Source of the DNA: Leminorella richardii
Lineage (GTDB): Bacteria; Pseudomonadota; Gammaproteobacteria; Enterobacterales; Enterobacteriaceae
NCBI RefSeq assembly: GCF_900478135.1
Contig: NZ_LS483470.1
Span: forward strand, 3,912,275 to 3,976,274
Reading direction: 5' to 3'
Length of the DNA stretch: 64,000 nt
The notes below the pieces were generated by a model. The model worked only from the letters and a program-made list of their open reading frames with translations. It searched no databases and was not told where the DNA came from. The position numbers and the translations under genes were made by a program. Shown here piece after piece: positions 43,805 through 53,539 of the stretch. Within the stretch, counting starts at the first letter, position 1. Each line of letters begins with the position of its first letter.

Positions 43805-45148
43805 ATGTCAGACACACTTACCGCAGAAGACAGCATAGCGGACAAGCCGGTCAAGAAGGTCAGCGGTCGCCGCATCATTTTTGCTTCGGCTTTCGGCAAC
43901 GCGCTGGAGTTCTTTGACTTTGGCGTTTATAACTTTTTCGTTGTGTACATCGGGGTACTTTTCTTCCCGCCGAGCAGCGACTCCAACGTTGGCCTGCTGC
44001 TGGCGTTCGCCACCTTCGGTGTCAGCTTCTTTATGCGCCCGCTGGGGGGCATTATTATCGGCGCCTATGCTGACCGCTTTGGCCGTAAGCCCGCCATGGT
44101 GCTGACTATCTCGCTGATGAGCCTTGGTACATTGCTTATCGGTATTGCGCCGACTTACGCGACAGCGGGCTACTGGGGCACTGTTACGCTGGTGGTTGCG
44201 CGTCTGATTCAGGGCGTTGCCGCCGGTGGTGAAGTGGGGGCGTCGATGTCGATGCTGGTAGAGTCCGCTCCTGCCAACCGCCGCGGCTTTTACAGTAGCT
44301 GGGCGTTGGCAACACAGGGGCTAGCGACCACCTTTGGCGGCCTCACTGCGCTGTGCCTAACTGTCTACCTGCCGGATGTCACCAGTAATCCAGAAGTCAT
44401 GTCTGAATGGGGATGGCGTGTGCCGTTCTTTATCGGCGTTGCGCTGGCGCCTATCGGCTGCTGGCTGCGCCTGAGTCTGGAAAACGACATGGAACCCGCA
44501 TCGCGTCAGAACGCTGTGGCGAAAAAGGTTGAAGAAGTAACCGAAAGTGCGATGTCTCTGGTGCTTCAGAACCTTCGGGTGATCGTTGTCGGCATTTTGC
44601 TGACGATTGGTACAACGGTATCCACCTACATTTCCCTTTACTACTACGGCACGTTCTCCGGCAAGTATCTGCACATTGAGCAAAGCTACACTTACGCGGC
44701 TATGCTGCTGGCGGGCATACTCACCTTCGGCGGCGGCCTGTTAGTGGGGGCAATGAGTGACCGGATGGGGCGTAAGAAGCTCATTGTGATTGCGCGCGTG
44801 GCCATGCTGATCCTTGCCTATCCGTCATTCTGGCTATTGGTGAACTATCCGACGCCAGCCGTGCTGTTGAGCGTGGTGTTTGTGATGGTGTGCTTTACCA
44901 CTCTGGGGGCAGTACCGGTGATGCTGGTTATCTCTGAGCTACTGCCCAAGCGTATTCGGGCGATGGGCTTTGCGATGGTGTACAGCATCGGTGTGGCGAT
45001 TTTCGGTGGCTTTGCCCAGTTCTTCGCGACTCAGTCTATCGTTTGGCTCGACTCTTTGACGGCACCAGCCTGGTATCTTGGCGGTGCGACGCTGCTGTCT
45101 ATGCTGGCGCTGCCCTTCTTCAGCGATCCTAAGCGGTTAGAAAACTGA
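43805..45148 (+). CDS. MFS transporter, metabolite:H+ symporter (MHS) family
   Basis: A 447-aa major facilitator with twelve membrane segments. GNALEFFDFGVYNFFVVYIG and PLGGIIIGAYADRFGRKPAM (motif A) are characteristic of ProP/ShiA/KgtP-like MHS symporters. The sequence VEVGASMSMLVESAP-like region EVGASMSMLVESAPANRRGF is also typical. It likely imports the organic acid or amide processed by the upstream amidohydrolase. ATG with AAAGGAG upstream. Confidence 0.88.
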   Translation: MSDTLTAEDSIADKPVKKVSGRRIIFASAFGNALEFFDFGVYNFFVVYIGVLFFPPSSDSNVGLLLAFATFGVSFFMRPLGGIIIGAYADRFGRKPAMVLTISLMSLGTLLIGIAPTYATAGYWGTVTLVVARLIQGVAAGGEVGASMSMLVESAPANRRGFYSSWALATQGLATTFGGLTALCLTVYLPDVTSNPEVMSEWGWRVPFFIGVALAPIGCWLRLSLENDMEPASRQNAVAKKVEEVTESAMSLVLQNLRVIVVGILLTIGTTVSTYISLYYYGTFSGKYLHIEQSYTYAAMLLAGILTFGGGLLVGAMSDRMGRKKLIVIARVAMLILAYPSFWLLVNYPTPAVLLSVVFVMVCFTTLGAVPVMLVISELLPKRIRAMGFAMVYSIGVAIFGGFAQFFATQSIVWLDSLTAPAWYLGGATLLSMLALPFFSDPKRLEN

Positions 45149-45178
45149 TAGTCGGTTTTCCTGCGTAATAGTAAAGAG

Positions 45179-45213
45179 GCCCCCAGTTTTTCATGAAGCC
45201 GGGGGCATTTTTC
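45179..45213 (+). terminator. Rho-independent terminator after the MHS transporter gene
   Basis: GCCCCC and GGGGGC arms (45179-45184, 45201-45206) followed by ATTTTTC. Confidence 0.82.
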
Positions 45214-45709
45214 TGTATGAGCATAAACAAGTGCGCCTATTTTTTATTTATTACGTTCAATGCGAAGGTGATATAGATTAAAAACTTCTGTCTTATCTTT
45301 TTAATGTTTTCCTAAATGATTTCTTATTTTTTTTGAGTAAATAAAGCGGTTTTGATTAGTTCTGTATTATTAGCACCAGAACAAACAGTAAGAGGAAATG
45401 CGAGAGGTTCGAATAAACGGCCTGATGAAGGTTAAAACCTGGCATTACTTTTCGAAAATTGTGAACGAATAGGCAGTTTACGATAGATAGACCCCTTCGA
45501 TTTGATCGCTATCAAAACGCGCTTACCCCAAAAGAAGTAATTTCATCCCGCGTACGTTTTTGTACGTTCCTTATTTTGCTATTAGAAAAATAGGCACCTG
45601 TTTAAACTTTTCATTGTTACTCATCTCGCTTTTTTGGTCTTTTACTCAGTAAAAAGTCAGGGCGGCTGTGCCGTACAGCGCGGTGGGTTTTATTTTGTGA
45701 GCGAGCGTT
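45214..45709. promoter_or_regulatory. Upstream region of the dms operon
   Basis: Roughly 500 bases, AT-rich, without coding sequence. It holds the perfect FNR box and a likely promoter (described separately), and an imperfect repeat of GTACG around 45550. The long 5' leader after the promoter (about 160 bases) holds nothing I recognise as a structured RNA element. Confidence 0.5.
45502..45515. promoter_or_regulatory. Perfect FNR box upstream of dmsA
   Basis: TTGATCGCTATCAA matches the FNR consensus TTGAT-N4-ATCAA exactly. TAATTT at 45538-45543 fits as a -10 element, which would put the box centre near -41.5, the class II activation position used by FNR at anaerobic promoters. Confidence 0.8.
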
Positions 45710-48142
45710 ATGTCAAAAAAGATGAATGACTTATTGGTCAGGGATATCTCCCGACGAGCGCTATTGAAAAATAGTGTTAAAACTGGTGCGGCGGTTACGG
45801 CCATCAGCGCTGTTTCGCTGCCTTTTTCTGCTACAGCCGTAGCCGAGTCGGCCGCGGTGGCCAAGGGTGGAGAAGAGACGGTACGCCACAGTGCCTGCTT
45901 GGTGAACTGTGGCAGCCGCTGCCCGCTGAAGGCGATCGTGAAGGATGACACCATCGTTCGCATCGAACCGGAAGACTGCAAAAACGATGACGTGTTCGGT
46001 GAGCATCAGATCCGCCCCTGCCTGCGCGGGCGTTCGAGCCGCTGGCGCGTTTATAGCCCAGACCGATTAAAGTACCCCATGCTGCGGGTCGGCAAACGCG
46101 GTGAAGGCAAGTTTAAGCGCATCTCTTGGGAGGAAGCGACGGCGATTGTTGCCAAAGAGCTGACCAGAATTACAGAGAAGTACGGCAACGAAGCGATTTA
46201 CTATAACTACCAGTCTGGCGCCTATTATCACACTCAGGGCACCAACGCATGGAAACGCCTGTTGAACCTGAACGGCGGCTTTCTGAAGTATTACAACACC
46301 TACTCGACGGCACAGATCAGCACTGCGACGCCGTATACCCACGGTGTTTACGCCGGTAGCCATTTTGATCAGGTAAAACATTCTGACTTAGTGGTGTTCT
46401 TCGGCATGAACCTGTCTGAAACCCGGATGTCCGGCGGCGGTCAGGTTGAAGAGCTGCGCCGCGCGTTGGAGCAGTCCAAGGCGAAGGTGGTGGTTATCGA
46501 TCCGCGCTATACCGATTCGGTTATCGCTGAACACGCAGAGTGGCTGCCGATTAAACCGACCACTGACGGTGCTGTGGTTGCGGGCATAGTCCACACGCTT
46601 ATCGCTGAAAACCTGCTGGATGAGGCGATGATTAACCGTTACTGCGTCGGCTTTGATAGCCAAACGCTGCCGGAATCTGCACCTGCCAATGCGGGCTATA
46701 AAGACTATATCCTTGGCCACGGTGACGATAAAACGGAAAAAACGCCGGAATGGGCGGCGAAAATCACTGGCCTGCCGGCCGAGCGTATTCGTCAGCTGGC
46801 GCGTGAAATTGCCAGTGCGAAGGCGTGCTATATCGCTCAAGGGTGGGGGCCACAGCGCCACGCCAACGGTGAGCAAACTGTACGCGCCATTCAGATCCTG
46901 CCAGCGCTGACCGGTCAGTTTGGTCGCCCTGGCACCAACAACGGCAACTGGCCGTACGCGACGTCCTACGGTGTGCCAAAGCTGCCGGAAGGCAAAAACC
47001 CGATTAAGACCGCTATTCCTTGCTACCTGTGGACGACGGCTATCGATGCGCCGGAAACCATTACGCCAACCAGACTGGGCCTGCGGGACGCAGACGCGTT
47101 GAAAACCGGCATCAAGTTTATGCTCAACCAGGCAGGGAACGCTTTGCTGAACCAGCACGGCGATGTTAACCGCACCAGAAAAATTCTGGCGGACGAGTCC
47201 AAGTGTGAGTTCATTTTGGTTATCGACAACCACATGACGCCGAGCGCCAAGTTTGCTGACCTCTTGCTGCCGGAAACCAGCTATCTGGAAGCAAACGATC
47301 TGGTAGATAACTCCTACGCTTCTGGCTCTCACAACTACATGATCGCCATGCAGCCAGTGGTTAAGCCAATGTGGGAAGTGCGCAGTACCTATGACATGTG
47401 CGCGGATATTGCCGCGGCGCTGGGTAAGGGGGAAGCGTTTACTGAAGGCCTGACTCAGCAGCAGTGGATTGAGAAAAACTATGCGGAGGTGAAAGCCAAG
47501 CGTACCTATCTGCCTGAGTGGAGCGTCGCGAAAGACATGGGCGTTATCGATCAGCAGATCGCCACTGAAAAGCAGAGCATCGCCTTTGCTGATTTCCGTG
47601 AAGACCCGCAGGCGAACCCGCTTAAGACACCGTCAGGCAAGATAGAGATCTACTCTGCCCGCCTAGCGGACATCGCTGCCAAGTGGGAGCTGGACGCTGA
47701 TGAGAAAATCACGCCGATCCCAGAATTTTGCCCAGCGTGGGAGTCTCACCTAGACACTGAAGGCCTGAAGAAATATCCGTTACAGATGATCGGTTTCCAT
47801 ACCAAGGGGCGGACACATTCCACCTATCACAATATCCCACAGCTTCGTGAAGCGGTGCCGGATGAAGTATGGATTAACCCACTGGATGCCAAGTCGCGCG
47901 GCATTGAGTCTCGCGACCGCGTACAGGTCCGTAACGACCGGGGCGTCATTGAGATCCACGCTAAAGTCACCAACCGGGTTGCACCCGGAGTGCTGGCTGT
48001 GCCTCAGGGCGCGTGGGCTCAGGACAACGGTGACGGGATTGACGTCGGCGGCTGTATCAACACGCTGACAACGCTGCGCACTTCGCCGCTGGCGAAAGGC
48101 AATCCGCAACACACCAATCTGGTAGATATTAAGAAAATCTAA
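45710..48142 (+). CDS. dmsA: DmsA-type molybdopterin oxidoreductase catalytic subunit
   Basis: A 810-aa anaerobic reductase with molybdo-bis(pyranopterin) cofactor; E. coli DmsA has 814. The Tat signal is SRRALLKNS at residues 14-22. A [4Fe-4S] cluster motif CLVNCGSRC and the later CLRGRS occur near the N-terminus. Ser in YNTYSTAQIST is the expected Mo ligand of the DmsA branch. Long conserved stretches such as SQGWGPQRHANGE-like AQGWGPQRHANGEQ and FREDPQANPL match DmsA/YnfE. It would reduce DMSO or other S- or N-oxides in the periplasm with menaquinol as donor. The substrate is not certain. Confidence 0.88.
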   Translation: MSKKMNDLLVRDISRRALLKNSVKTGAAVTAISAVSLPFSATAVAESAAVAKGGEETVRHSACLVNCGSRCPLKAIVKDDTIVRIEPEDCKNDDVFGEHQIRPCLRGRSSRWRVYSPDRLKYPMLRVGKRGEGKFKRISWEEATAIVAKELTRITEKYGNEAIYYNYQSGAYYHTQGTNAWKRLLNLNGGFLKYYNTYSTAQISTATPYTHGVYAGSHFDQVKHSDLVVFFGMNLSETRMSGGGQVEELRRALEQSKAKVVVIDPRYTDSVIAEHAEWLPIKPTTDGAVVAGIVHTLIAENLLDEAMINRYCVGFDSQTLPESAPANAGYKDYILGHGDDKTEKTPEWAAKITGLPAERIRQLAREIASAKACYIAQGWGPQRHANGEQTVRAIQILPALTGQFGRPGTNNGNWPYATSYGVPKLPEGKNPIKTAIPCYLWTTAIDAPETITPTRLGLRDADALKTGIKFMLNQAGNALLNQHGDVNRTRKILADESKCEFILVIDNHMTPSAKFADLLLPETSYLEANDLVDNSYASGSHNYMIAMQPVVKPMWEVRSTYDMCADIAAALGKGEAFTEGLTQQQWIEKNYAEVKAKRTYLPEWSVAKDMGVIDQQIATEKQSIAFADFREDPQANPLKTPSGKIEIYSARLADIAAKWELDADEKITPIPEFCPAWESHLDTEGLKKYPLQMIGFHTKGRTHSTYHNIPQLREAVPDEVWINPLDAKSRGIESRDRVQVRNDRGVIEIHAKVTNRVAPGVLAVPQGAWAQDNGDGIDVGGCINTLTTLRTSPLAKGNPQHTNLVDIKKI

Positions 48143-48154
48143 GGGAGCTTCACT

Positions 48155-48772
48155 GTGACGCAATATGGCTTTTTTGTTGACTCCTCCAGATGTACTGGCT
48201 GCAAAACCTGTCAGGTGAGCTGTAAGGATAATAAAGATCTGGATGTGGGACCGAAGTTCCGTCGCGTATATGAATACGGCGGCGGCGAGTGGATAAAAGA
48301 GGGGGACGCATGGCGGAACACCGCTTTTTCCTATTACCTTTCTATCGCTTGTAACCACTGCGATGAGCCTACCTGTGTAGTAGGTTGCCCGACTGGCGCA
48401 ATGCACAAGCGTCCACAAGACGGCCTAGTCGTGGTGAATCAGGAAGTGTGTATCGGCTGTCGCTACTGCGAGCTGCGCTGCCCGTACGGCGCACCGCAGT
48501 TTGACCCGGTGAAAAAGGTGATGAGCAAGTGTGACGGCTGTTTTGACCGCGTTGAGAAAGGGCTTTCCCCTATCTGTGTTGACTCCTGCCCGCAGCGGGC
48601 GCTGGAGTTTGGTGAGATAGGCGAACTGCGTGCGAAGTACGGTACTGCGAACGAAGTGGCGCCGCTGCCTTCAGCAAGCCTGACTAAGCCTAATCTTATT
48701 GTTAAACCGCACCCGAATGCGCGCCCAATTGGCGACACCGAAGGTGCCGTACAGAATCCGTCGGAGGTATAA
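48155..48772 (+). CDS. dmsB: DmsB-type iron-sulphur electron transfer subunit
   Basis: A 205-aa four-cluster ferredoxin-like protein: CTGCKTCQVSCKDNKD, CNHCDEPTCVVGCP, CIGCRYCELRCPYGAP and CDGC...CVDSCPQRAL supply the Cys ligands. Length matches DmsB (205). It passes electrons from the membrane subunit to DmsA. The start is GTG at 48155 with AAGGGAG upstream. Second gene of the operon. Confidence 0.92.
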   Translation: MTQYGFFVDSSRCTGCKTCQVSCKDNKDLDVGPKFRRVYEYGGGEWIKEGDAWRNTAFSYYLSIACNHCDEPTCVVGCPTGAMHKRPQDGLVVVNQEVCIGCRYCELRCPYGAPQFDPVKKVMSKCDGCFDRVEKGLSPICVDSCPQRALEFGEIGELRAKYGTANEVAPLPSASLTKPNLIVKPHPNARPIGDTEGAVQNPSEV

Positions 48773-48773
48773 G

Positions 48774-49553
48774 ATGCATGAACTACCACTTGTCTTTTTT
48801 ACGGTACTCACGCAGGCCGGCGCAGGAGCGTTTATTATTCTGTACGTGGCCCACAAGCTGTCGCAGGTAGACTCCCGCCAGCTTGGTGTGGGGCTATTTT
48901 GCGCGATGGTGCTGTTTGGGCTTGGCGCAGTGTGCAGTACGTTCCATCTGGGAATGCCGATGCGCGCGCTCAATGCGTTTAGCGGTATCGGCCGTTCGCC
49001 GATGAGCAACGAAATTCTGGCAACGGCGCTGTTTGGCACGGTCGGCGGTCTGTCTGCGCTCGGTCTGCTGCTGAAAAAGGGATGTTCAGGGGTGTTTAAC
49101 GCGCTGGCGGGTATTGCTGTGCTGTTGGGCATTGTCTTCATCGCGATGATACCGAGAGTGTATCAGCTTGAAACGGTGGCGACTTGGCAAAACGGTTATA
49201 CTACTCTGGTGATGGTGCTGACTGCGCCCGTGTGTGGTGGCATTATCGCGGCTGCGCTTGGTGCTGTTCGACTGGGTGCGCTGTTCGGTGCTCTGGGTGC
49301 TGGGCTGTCACTGGCGCTGCGCTCTGGGTATATCGATGCTCTGGCGGCAGCCAACGAGCGGCTGGTGCAGGCGCAGGAAACCTGGTTTACCGCCCAGATG
49401 GCGCTGCTGGTTGTGGTGCTGGCGTTCTGTATGATGACGTTTATCGGTCGCCTGAATAACAGAGCCGTTTTGGCGCTTGTCGCTCTACTGGCGATCGCAG
49501 CTGAACTGGCGGGGCGCGTTGCGTTTTATAATCTGTGGTTTATCACCATGTAG
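48774..49553 (+). CDS. dmsC: DmsC-type membrane anchor subunit
   Basis: A 259-aa integral membrane protein with eight predicted hydrophobic segments that oxidises menaquinol and anchors DmsAB. HELPLVFFTVLTQAGAGAF is the typical start and STFHLGMPMRALNAF the conserved loop. The ATG at 48774 has GGAGG eight bases upstream; a longer reading from 48699 would run through the end of dmsB. Two bases separate it from dmsB. Confidence 0.9.
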   Translation: MHELPLVFFTVLTQAGAGAFIILYVAHKLSQVDSRQLGVGLFCAMVLFGLGAVCSTFHLGMPMRALNAFSGIGRSPMSNEILATALFGTVGGLSALGLLLKKGCSGVFNALAGIAVLLGIVFIAMIPRVYQLETVATWQNGYTTLVMVLTAPVCGGIIAAALGAVRLGALFGALGAGLSLALRSGYIDALAAANERLVQAQETWFTAQMALLVVVLAFCMMTFIGRLNNRAVLALVALLAIAAELAGRVAFYNLWFITM

Positions 49554-49560
49554 CTGTCGT

Positions 49561-49583
49561 AAAGGCCCGCTGATGCGGGCCTT
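49561..49583 (+). terminator. Hairpin between dmsC and dmsD
   Basis: Perfect 9-base arms AAGGCCCGC and GCGGGCCTT with a TGAT loop, followed by TCATC. Probably a partial terminator lowering chaperone expression relative to the enzyme subunits. Confidence 0.7.
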
Positions 49584-49610
49584 TCATCATAAAGTCGAGT
49601 ACGAATACCC

Positions 49611-50207
49611 ATGGAAAAACCTGTTGCGTTGATGCCGAGGATCCTCGGTTCGCTGTTTTACTACTCACCGGATGACGATCGTATCTGGACGCTTTTGACT
49701 GAGCTGAATGCCCTGAGCGAATGCTATGACGGATGGGATAAGCAGAAGATAGAACAGATGTGTGAATCCTTTTCTTTGCCTGAGCGGGACGATGCGGTTT
49801 GGCAGTTTTCCTCGCTGTTTGAAGGTCAGGGAGAGATGGTTGCACCGCCGTGGGGATCGGTCTATCTGGATAAAGATAATCTGCTGATGGGGGAAACGAC
49901 CCTCGACTATCGTCGCTTTTTGGCTCAGTACGGCATCAACTTTGTGTCGGATGTCTGCCAGCCGGAAGACCAGTTTGGCCTGATGCTGCTGGCAACGGCT
50001 CAGCTGCTGGAATCCGGTCGCGCCAGTGCGGCAACGACGCTGTTGGAACAGCACCTGCTGCCGTGGGCCTATCGCTATTTGGAAAAGCTGGCGGATAACA
50101 AAATCAGCCCGCTTTATGCAACCCTAGCCAAGATTGCTGAACTGTTTTTACGGCAGGTTCAGCAGGATTATAGTCTTACACCTCCGGTGCTGCGTTTGCG
50201 CTTTTAG
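49611..50207 (+). CDS. dmsD: DmsD/TorD-type twin-arginine leader chaperone
   Basis: A 198-aa all-helical cytoplasmic chaperone that binds the Tat leader of DmsA and helps cofactor loading. VAPPWGSVYLDKDNLLMG matches the DmsD signature; CQPEDQFGLMLLATAQLL is typical of the TorD/DmsD family. Position just after dmsABC supports it. Confidence 0.88.
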   Translation: MEKPVALMPRILGSLFYYSPDDDRIWTLLTELNALSECYDGWDKQKIEQMCESFSLPERDDAVWQFSSLFEGQGEMVAPPWGSVYLDKDNLLMGETTLDYRRFLAQYGINFVSDVCQPEDQFGLMLLATAQLLESGRASAATTLLEQHLLPWAYRYLEKLADNKISPLYATLAKIAELFLRQVQQDYSLTPPVLRLRF

Positions 50208-50286
50208 TCCAACGCGTTCATAGCCTGTCGACAATTTGTTGGCTATCATGGCGTAAGGAAAAACACGCTATTAGACGGACACGCCG

Positions 50287-51132
50287 ATGACCACCCTGCT
50301 CTTTCTTTCCGTTCTCGCTGCCGCTCTGCTTCACGCAGGGTGGAACGCGATAGTTAAATTCGGTGAAGACCGCTTTCTGGGCGTAGCGCTGGTGGCGATT
50401 TTTTCGGGGCTGGTATCTGCTGTCTGTTTGCCTTTTTTCGGCATGCCGTCTGTGGCGTCTTTGCCGTGGCTCGCACTGTCGATGCTGTTTCATACCGGCT
50501 ACTGCCTGTTTTTGAGCCGAGCCTATGCCAGCGGCGATCTGGGACAGGTATATCCTATCGCTCGCGGCAGTGCACCGATGCTGGCTGCGCTGCTGAGCTG
50601 GCTTATCTTGCATGAAGTGCCGCCGCTGTTAGGCATGGTGGGTGCTGGATTGCTGGTGAGTGGAGTATTGATGATGGCGCTAGCGGGGCGAAAAAGCGCC
50701 GTAAAAATGAGCGGGCAGACGCTGCTGTACGCGCTGATTACTGCCATGTTTACCGCCAGCTATACCCTGTCAGACGGCGCCGGTTCGCGCGCTAGCCTCA
50801 ATCCTGTTGCCTACACCCTGTGGCTGTTTGCCATTAACGGCGTGGTGATGCTGTTTATCCTGTTTATTCGCTATCGATCGTCGGCTCTGCCTAAGCTTGC
50901 GCGCCAGTGGAGGCCGGGGCTTATTGGCGGCACAATGTCTTTGCTGTCTTACGGAATTGTTATTTGGGCTATGAGTCAGGCACCGATAGCGCTGGTGGCG
51001 GCGCTGCGTGAAAGCAGCGTGCTGTTTGCTATGGTGATTTCGGTGTGGTGGCTAAAGGAGCCTTTAAGCCGCATGCGCATATTGGCAGGTTTGACGATTG
51101 TTGTGGGCGTGGTACTGACGCGTTTAGGCTAG
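50287..51132 (+). CDS. EamA family drug/metabolite transporter
   Basis: A 281-aa inner-membrane protein of the DMT superfamily with ten hydrophobic segments in two EamA repeats (LLFLSVLAAALLHAGWNAIV at the start and GGTMSLLSYGIVIWAMSQAP in the second half). GDLGQVYPIARGSAPML and ALRESSVLFAMVISVWWLKEP are the conserved half-site sequences. Substrate unknown. Monocistronic. Confidence 0.85.
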   Translation: MTTLLFLSVLAAALLHAGWNAIVKFGEDRFLGVALVAIFSGLVSAVCLPFFGMPSVASLPWLALSMLFHTGYCLFLSRAYASGDLGQVYPIARGSAPMLAALLSWLILHEVPPLLGMVGAGLLVSGVLMMALAGRKSAVKMSGQTLLYALITAMFTASYTLSDGAGSRASLNPVAYTLWLFAINGVVMLFILFIRYRSSALPKLARQWRPGLIGGTMSLLSYGIVIWAMSQAPIALVAALRESSVLFAMVISVWWLKEPLSRMRILAGLTIVVGVVLTRLG

Positions 51133-51307
51133 AGTGAATATTTAGAGCGTTAACTCAATGATTCTTTTTTAAATTATTGAGCACACTTTAATATATTGTT
51201 TTATAGAGACGCTGTTCTCAACAATATGTGACAAAAAATTCTCGAAATAACTAGCGTGTTATGCTTGTTTTCCTTAAATTTTTAGCATCCGATTGGTTAT
51301 TTTCCGC

Positions 51308-51346
51308 TATAATCAGCCTCATTCAAATCAATACAATATTGATTTG
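51308..51346 (+). promoter_or_regulatory. Promoter -10 and adjoining inverted repeat upstream of the OPT transporter
   Basis: A TATAAT hexamer at 51308-51313 is followed by a perfect inverted repeat with 10-base arms CAAATCAATA (51324-51333) and TATTGATTTG (51337-51346) around CAA. Its position just downstream of the -10 hexamer, near the likely transcription start, suggests a repressor operator or a 5' leader hairpin. Regulator unknown. Confidence 0.55.
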
Positions 51347-51416
51347 TCCAATACTTATAGTGCGGGCACAAACGCGCTTTGTGCCGCATAAAAAATAACG
51401 TTAGCAAATTAACAGC

Positions 51417-53507
51417 ATGAATCATATGGAAAATACATCTCATATTCGAGAGCTTACGCTCCGCGGGATTATCATCGGTGCGCTGATTACCGTGGTATTT
51501 ACCGCATCAAACGTTTATTTAGGGCTAAAGGTTGGGCTGACCTTTTCATCCGCCATTCCTGCCGCCGTTATCTCTATGGCAGTGCTGCGCTTTTTCTCTC
51601 ATTCCAACATTTTAGAGAATAATATGGTGCAGACGCAGGCCTCGGCGGCCGGTACTCTGTCATCAGTAATCTTTATCCTGCCCGGGCTTTTAATGATTGG
51701 CTACTGGAACAGCTTTCCGTTCTGGCAGACGCTGTTTATTTGCTCTGCCGGTGGGATGCTGGGGGTAGTGTTCTCTATTCCTTTGCGCCATGCGATGGTA
51801 GTCAAAAGCAAGCTTCCCTATCCGGAAGGCGTTGCCGCTGCGGAAATTTTAAAAGCGGGCTGTGATGACTATATCGACGAAAACGACAGGCTGGTAAGCG
51901 CTTCCCATTCTAGTGAGGGAGAGGAAAAAGACAGCGGCTTTCGCGATATTCTTTTTGGTGGCTTTATTGCCTCTATTGTCAGCTTTGCCACCAACGGGCT
52001 GCGCGTGCTGTCAGATAGCGCCAGCTACTGGTTCATTCAGGGGAAGGCTATTTTTCAGATCCCCGTTGGCTTTTCTTTGGCGCTGCTGAGTGCGGGCTAT
52101 TTGATTGGTATTGCCGCGGGTATTGCTATCCTTATCGGTACTCTGATTGCTTGGGGTATCGCGGTTCCGGTGTTAAGTGCGGGAACCGACTTGCCTGAGG
52201 GAGCCTCTATCGGCAGTTTTGCCATGGGGCTTTGGAAAAACAACGTGCGCTTTATCGGTGCGGGCACGCTGGCTATTGCCGCAATCTGGACGCTGTTGAT
52301 GCTGGTTAAGCCTATCATCGAGGGCATGCGCACTTCACTGCGGGCTCTGAACGTGAAAAGCGGTGAAACGGCTATTCCAAGAACGGAGTTAGACCTGTCG
52401 CCGAAAATCGTGTTGCTTATCAGCGTAGTGATGTTTCTGGTGCTTGTCGGCACGTTTTACTCGTTTGTTGCCGATAGCGGCCTGTCGCAAACGGTCGCCT
52501 GGGGGCTGGTGCTGGCGTCGGTTATTTTTGCCTTCCTGGTTGGCTTTATGGTGGCGGCAGCCTGTGGCTATATGGCCGGCCTAGTCGGCTCTTCTGCCAG
52601 CCCAATCTCCGGTATCGGTATTATCGCCATTACCGTGATTTCGCTTCTGCTGCTGTTCTTAGGCGGCCTGAACGGCATGCTGGAAACCCCGCAGGGTACT
52701 AACTTTGCCACCGCGCTGGCGATTTTTACCACCAGTGCTGTTTTGGCGATTGCCACGATTTCTAACGATAACCTACAGGATCTGAAAACTGGCTATCTTG
52801 TGAAGGCGACGCCGTGGCGTCAGCAGGTTGCACTATTGATTGGCTGTATTGTCGGCGCGGCGGTTATCTCCCCGGTGCTGGAAGTGCTGTATAACGCTTA
52901 CGGCTTTGCAGGGGCTACGCCTCGCCCAAATATGGATCCGAGCCAAGTGCTGGCTGCGCCGCAGGCGACGCTGATGACCACTATCGCTAAGGGCATTTTT
53001 TCCCATGAGCTTGAGTGGACGATGATCCTTATCGGTCTGGCCGTCGGCGCTGCGGTGATTGCTATTGATATTCTGCTGGCCAAAAGCGGCAGCAAGTTGC
53101 GCATTCCTGCGCTGGCCGTCGGGATGGGGATCTATCTTCCTCCTGCCATTACAGCACCGCTGATTATTGGTGCCGTGCTGTCTTGGGTGGTGTCTTCACA
53201 GGTGAAAAGGCGTGCGAAGGCGCAAAATGCTGACTTTAATGAGCTGTACAAGCCGGTTGAACGTAAAGGAGCACTGGTTGCTTCTGGCCTTATCGTAGGT
53301 GAAAGCTTGGTCGGTGTTGCGCTGGCGGTACTGATTGTTATCAGCATCAGCAACGGCGGTAGCGATGCGCCTTTAGCAATAACGTCATGGCTGACGCCGA
53401 TATTCGGCGATTCAGGCATCGTTGAGCAGCTCCTTGGTCTAGCGGTGTTCGCTATCGTATGTGTGATGTTTGCTCGCCGGGTGCTGAGTGCGCTGAAGTC
53501 AAGGTAG
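51417..53507 (+). CDS. OPT family oligopeptide transporter
   Basis: A 696-aa inner-membrane protein with about sixteen hydrophobic segments, of the bacterial OPT family. IRELTLRGIIIGALITVVFTA and NVYLGLKVGLTFSSAIPAAV near the N-terminus and KLPYPEGVAAAEILKAG are the family signatures. Substrate not deducible; relatives take up peptides or metal chelates. The start ATG lacks a clear ribosome binding site and could also be the ATG nine bases on. Confidence 0.87.
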   Translation: MNHMENTSHIRELTLRGIIIGALITVVFTASNVYLGLKVGLTFSSAIPAAVISMAVLRFFSHSNILENNMVQTQASAAGTLSSVIFILPGLLMIGYWNSFPFWQTLFICSAGGMLGVVFSIPLRHAMVVKSKLPYPEGVAAAEILKAGCDDYIDENDRLVSASHSSEGEEKDSGFRDILFGGFIASIVSFATNGLRVLSDSASYWFIQGKAIFQIPVGFSLALLSAGYLIGIAAGIAILIGTLIAWGIAVPVLSAGTDLPEGASIGSFAMGLWKNNVRFIGAGTLAIAAIWTLLMLVKPIIEGMRTSLRALNVKSGETAIPRTELDLSPKIVLLISVVMFLVLVGTFYSFVADSGLSQTVAWGLVLASVIFAFLVGFMVAAACGYMAGLVGSSASPISGIGIIAITVISLLLLFLGGLNGMLETPQGTNFATALAIFTTSAVLAIATISNDNLQDLKTGYLVKATPWRQQVALLIGCIVGAAVISPVLEVLYNAYGFAGATPRPNMDPSQVLAAPQATLMTTIAKGIFSHELEWTMILIGLAVGAAVIAIDILLAKSGSKLRIPALAVGMGIYLPPAITAPLIIGAVLSWVVSSQVKRRAKAQNADFNELYKPVERKGALVASGLIVGESLVGVALAVLIVISISNGGSDAPLAITSWLTPIFGDSGIVEQLLGLAVFAIVCVMFARRVLSALKSR

Positions 53508-53539
53508 GTTACAGTATCAGGTAGGCATCAGATAAATAG

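Noticed and set aside
45710..48142. Thiosulphate or polysulphide reductase (PhsA) for the molybdoenzyme
   Set aside because: Long stretches (CLVNCGSRCP, GWGPQRHANGE, FREDPQANPL), the Ser ligand region and the dmsB, dmsC and dmsD-type neighbours fit the DmsA/YnfE branch better.
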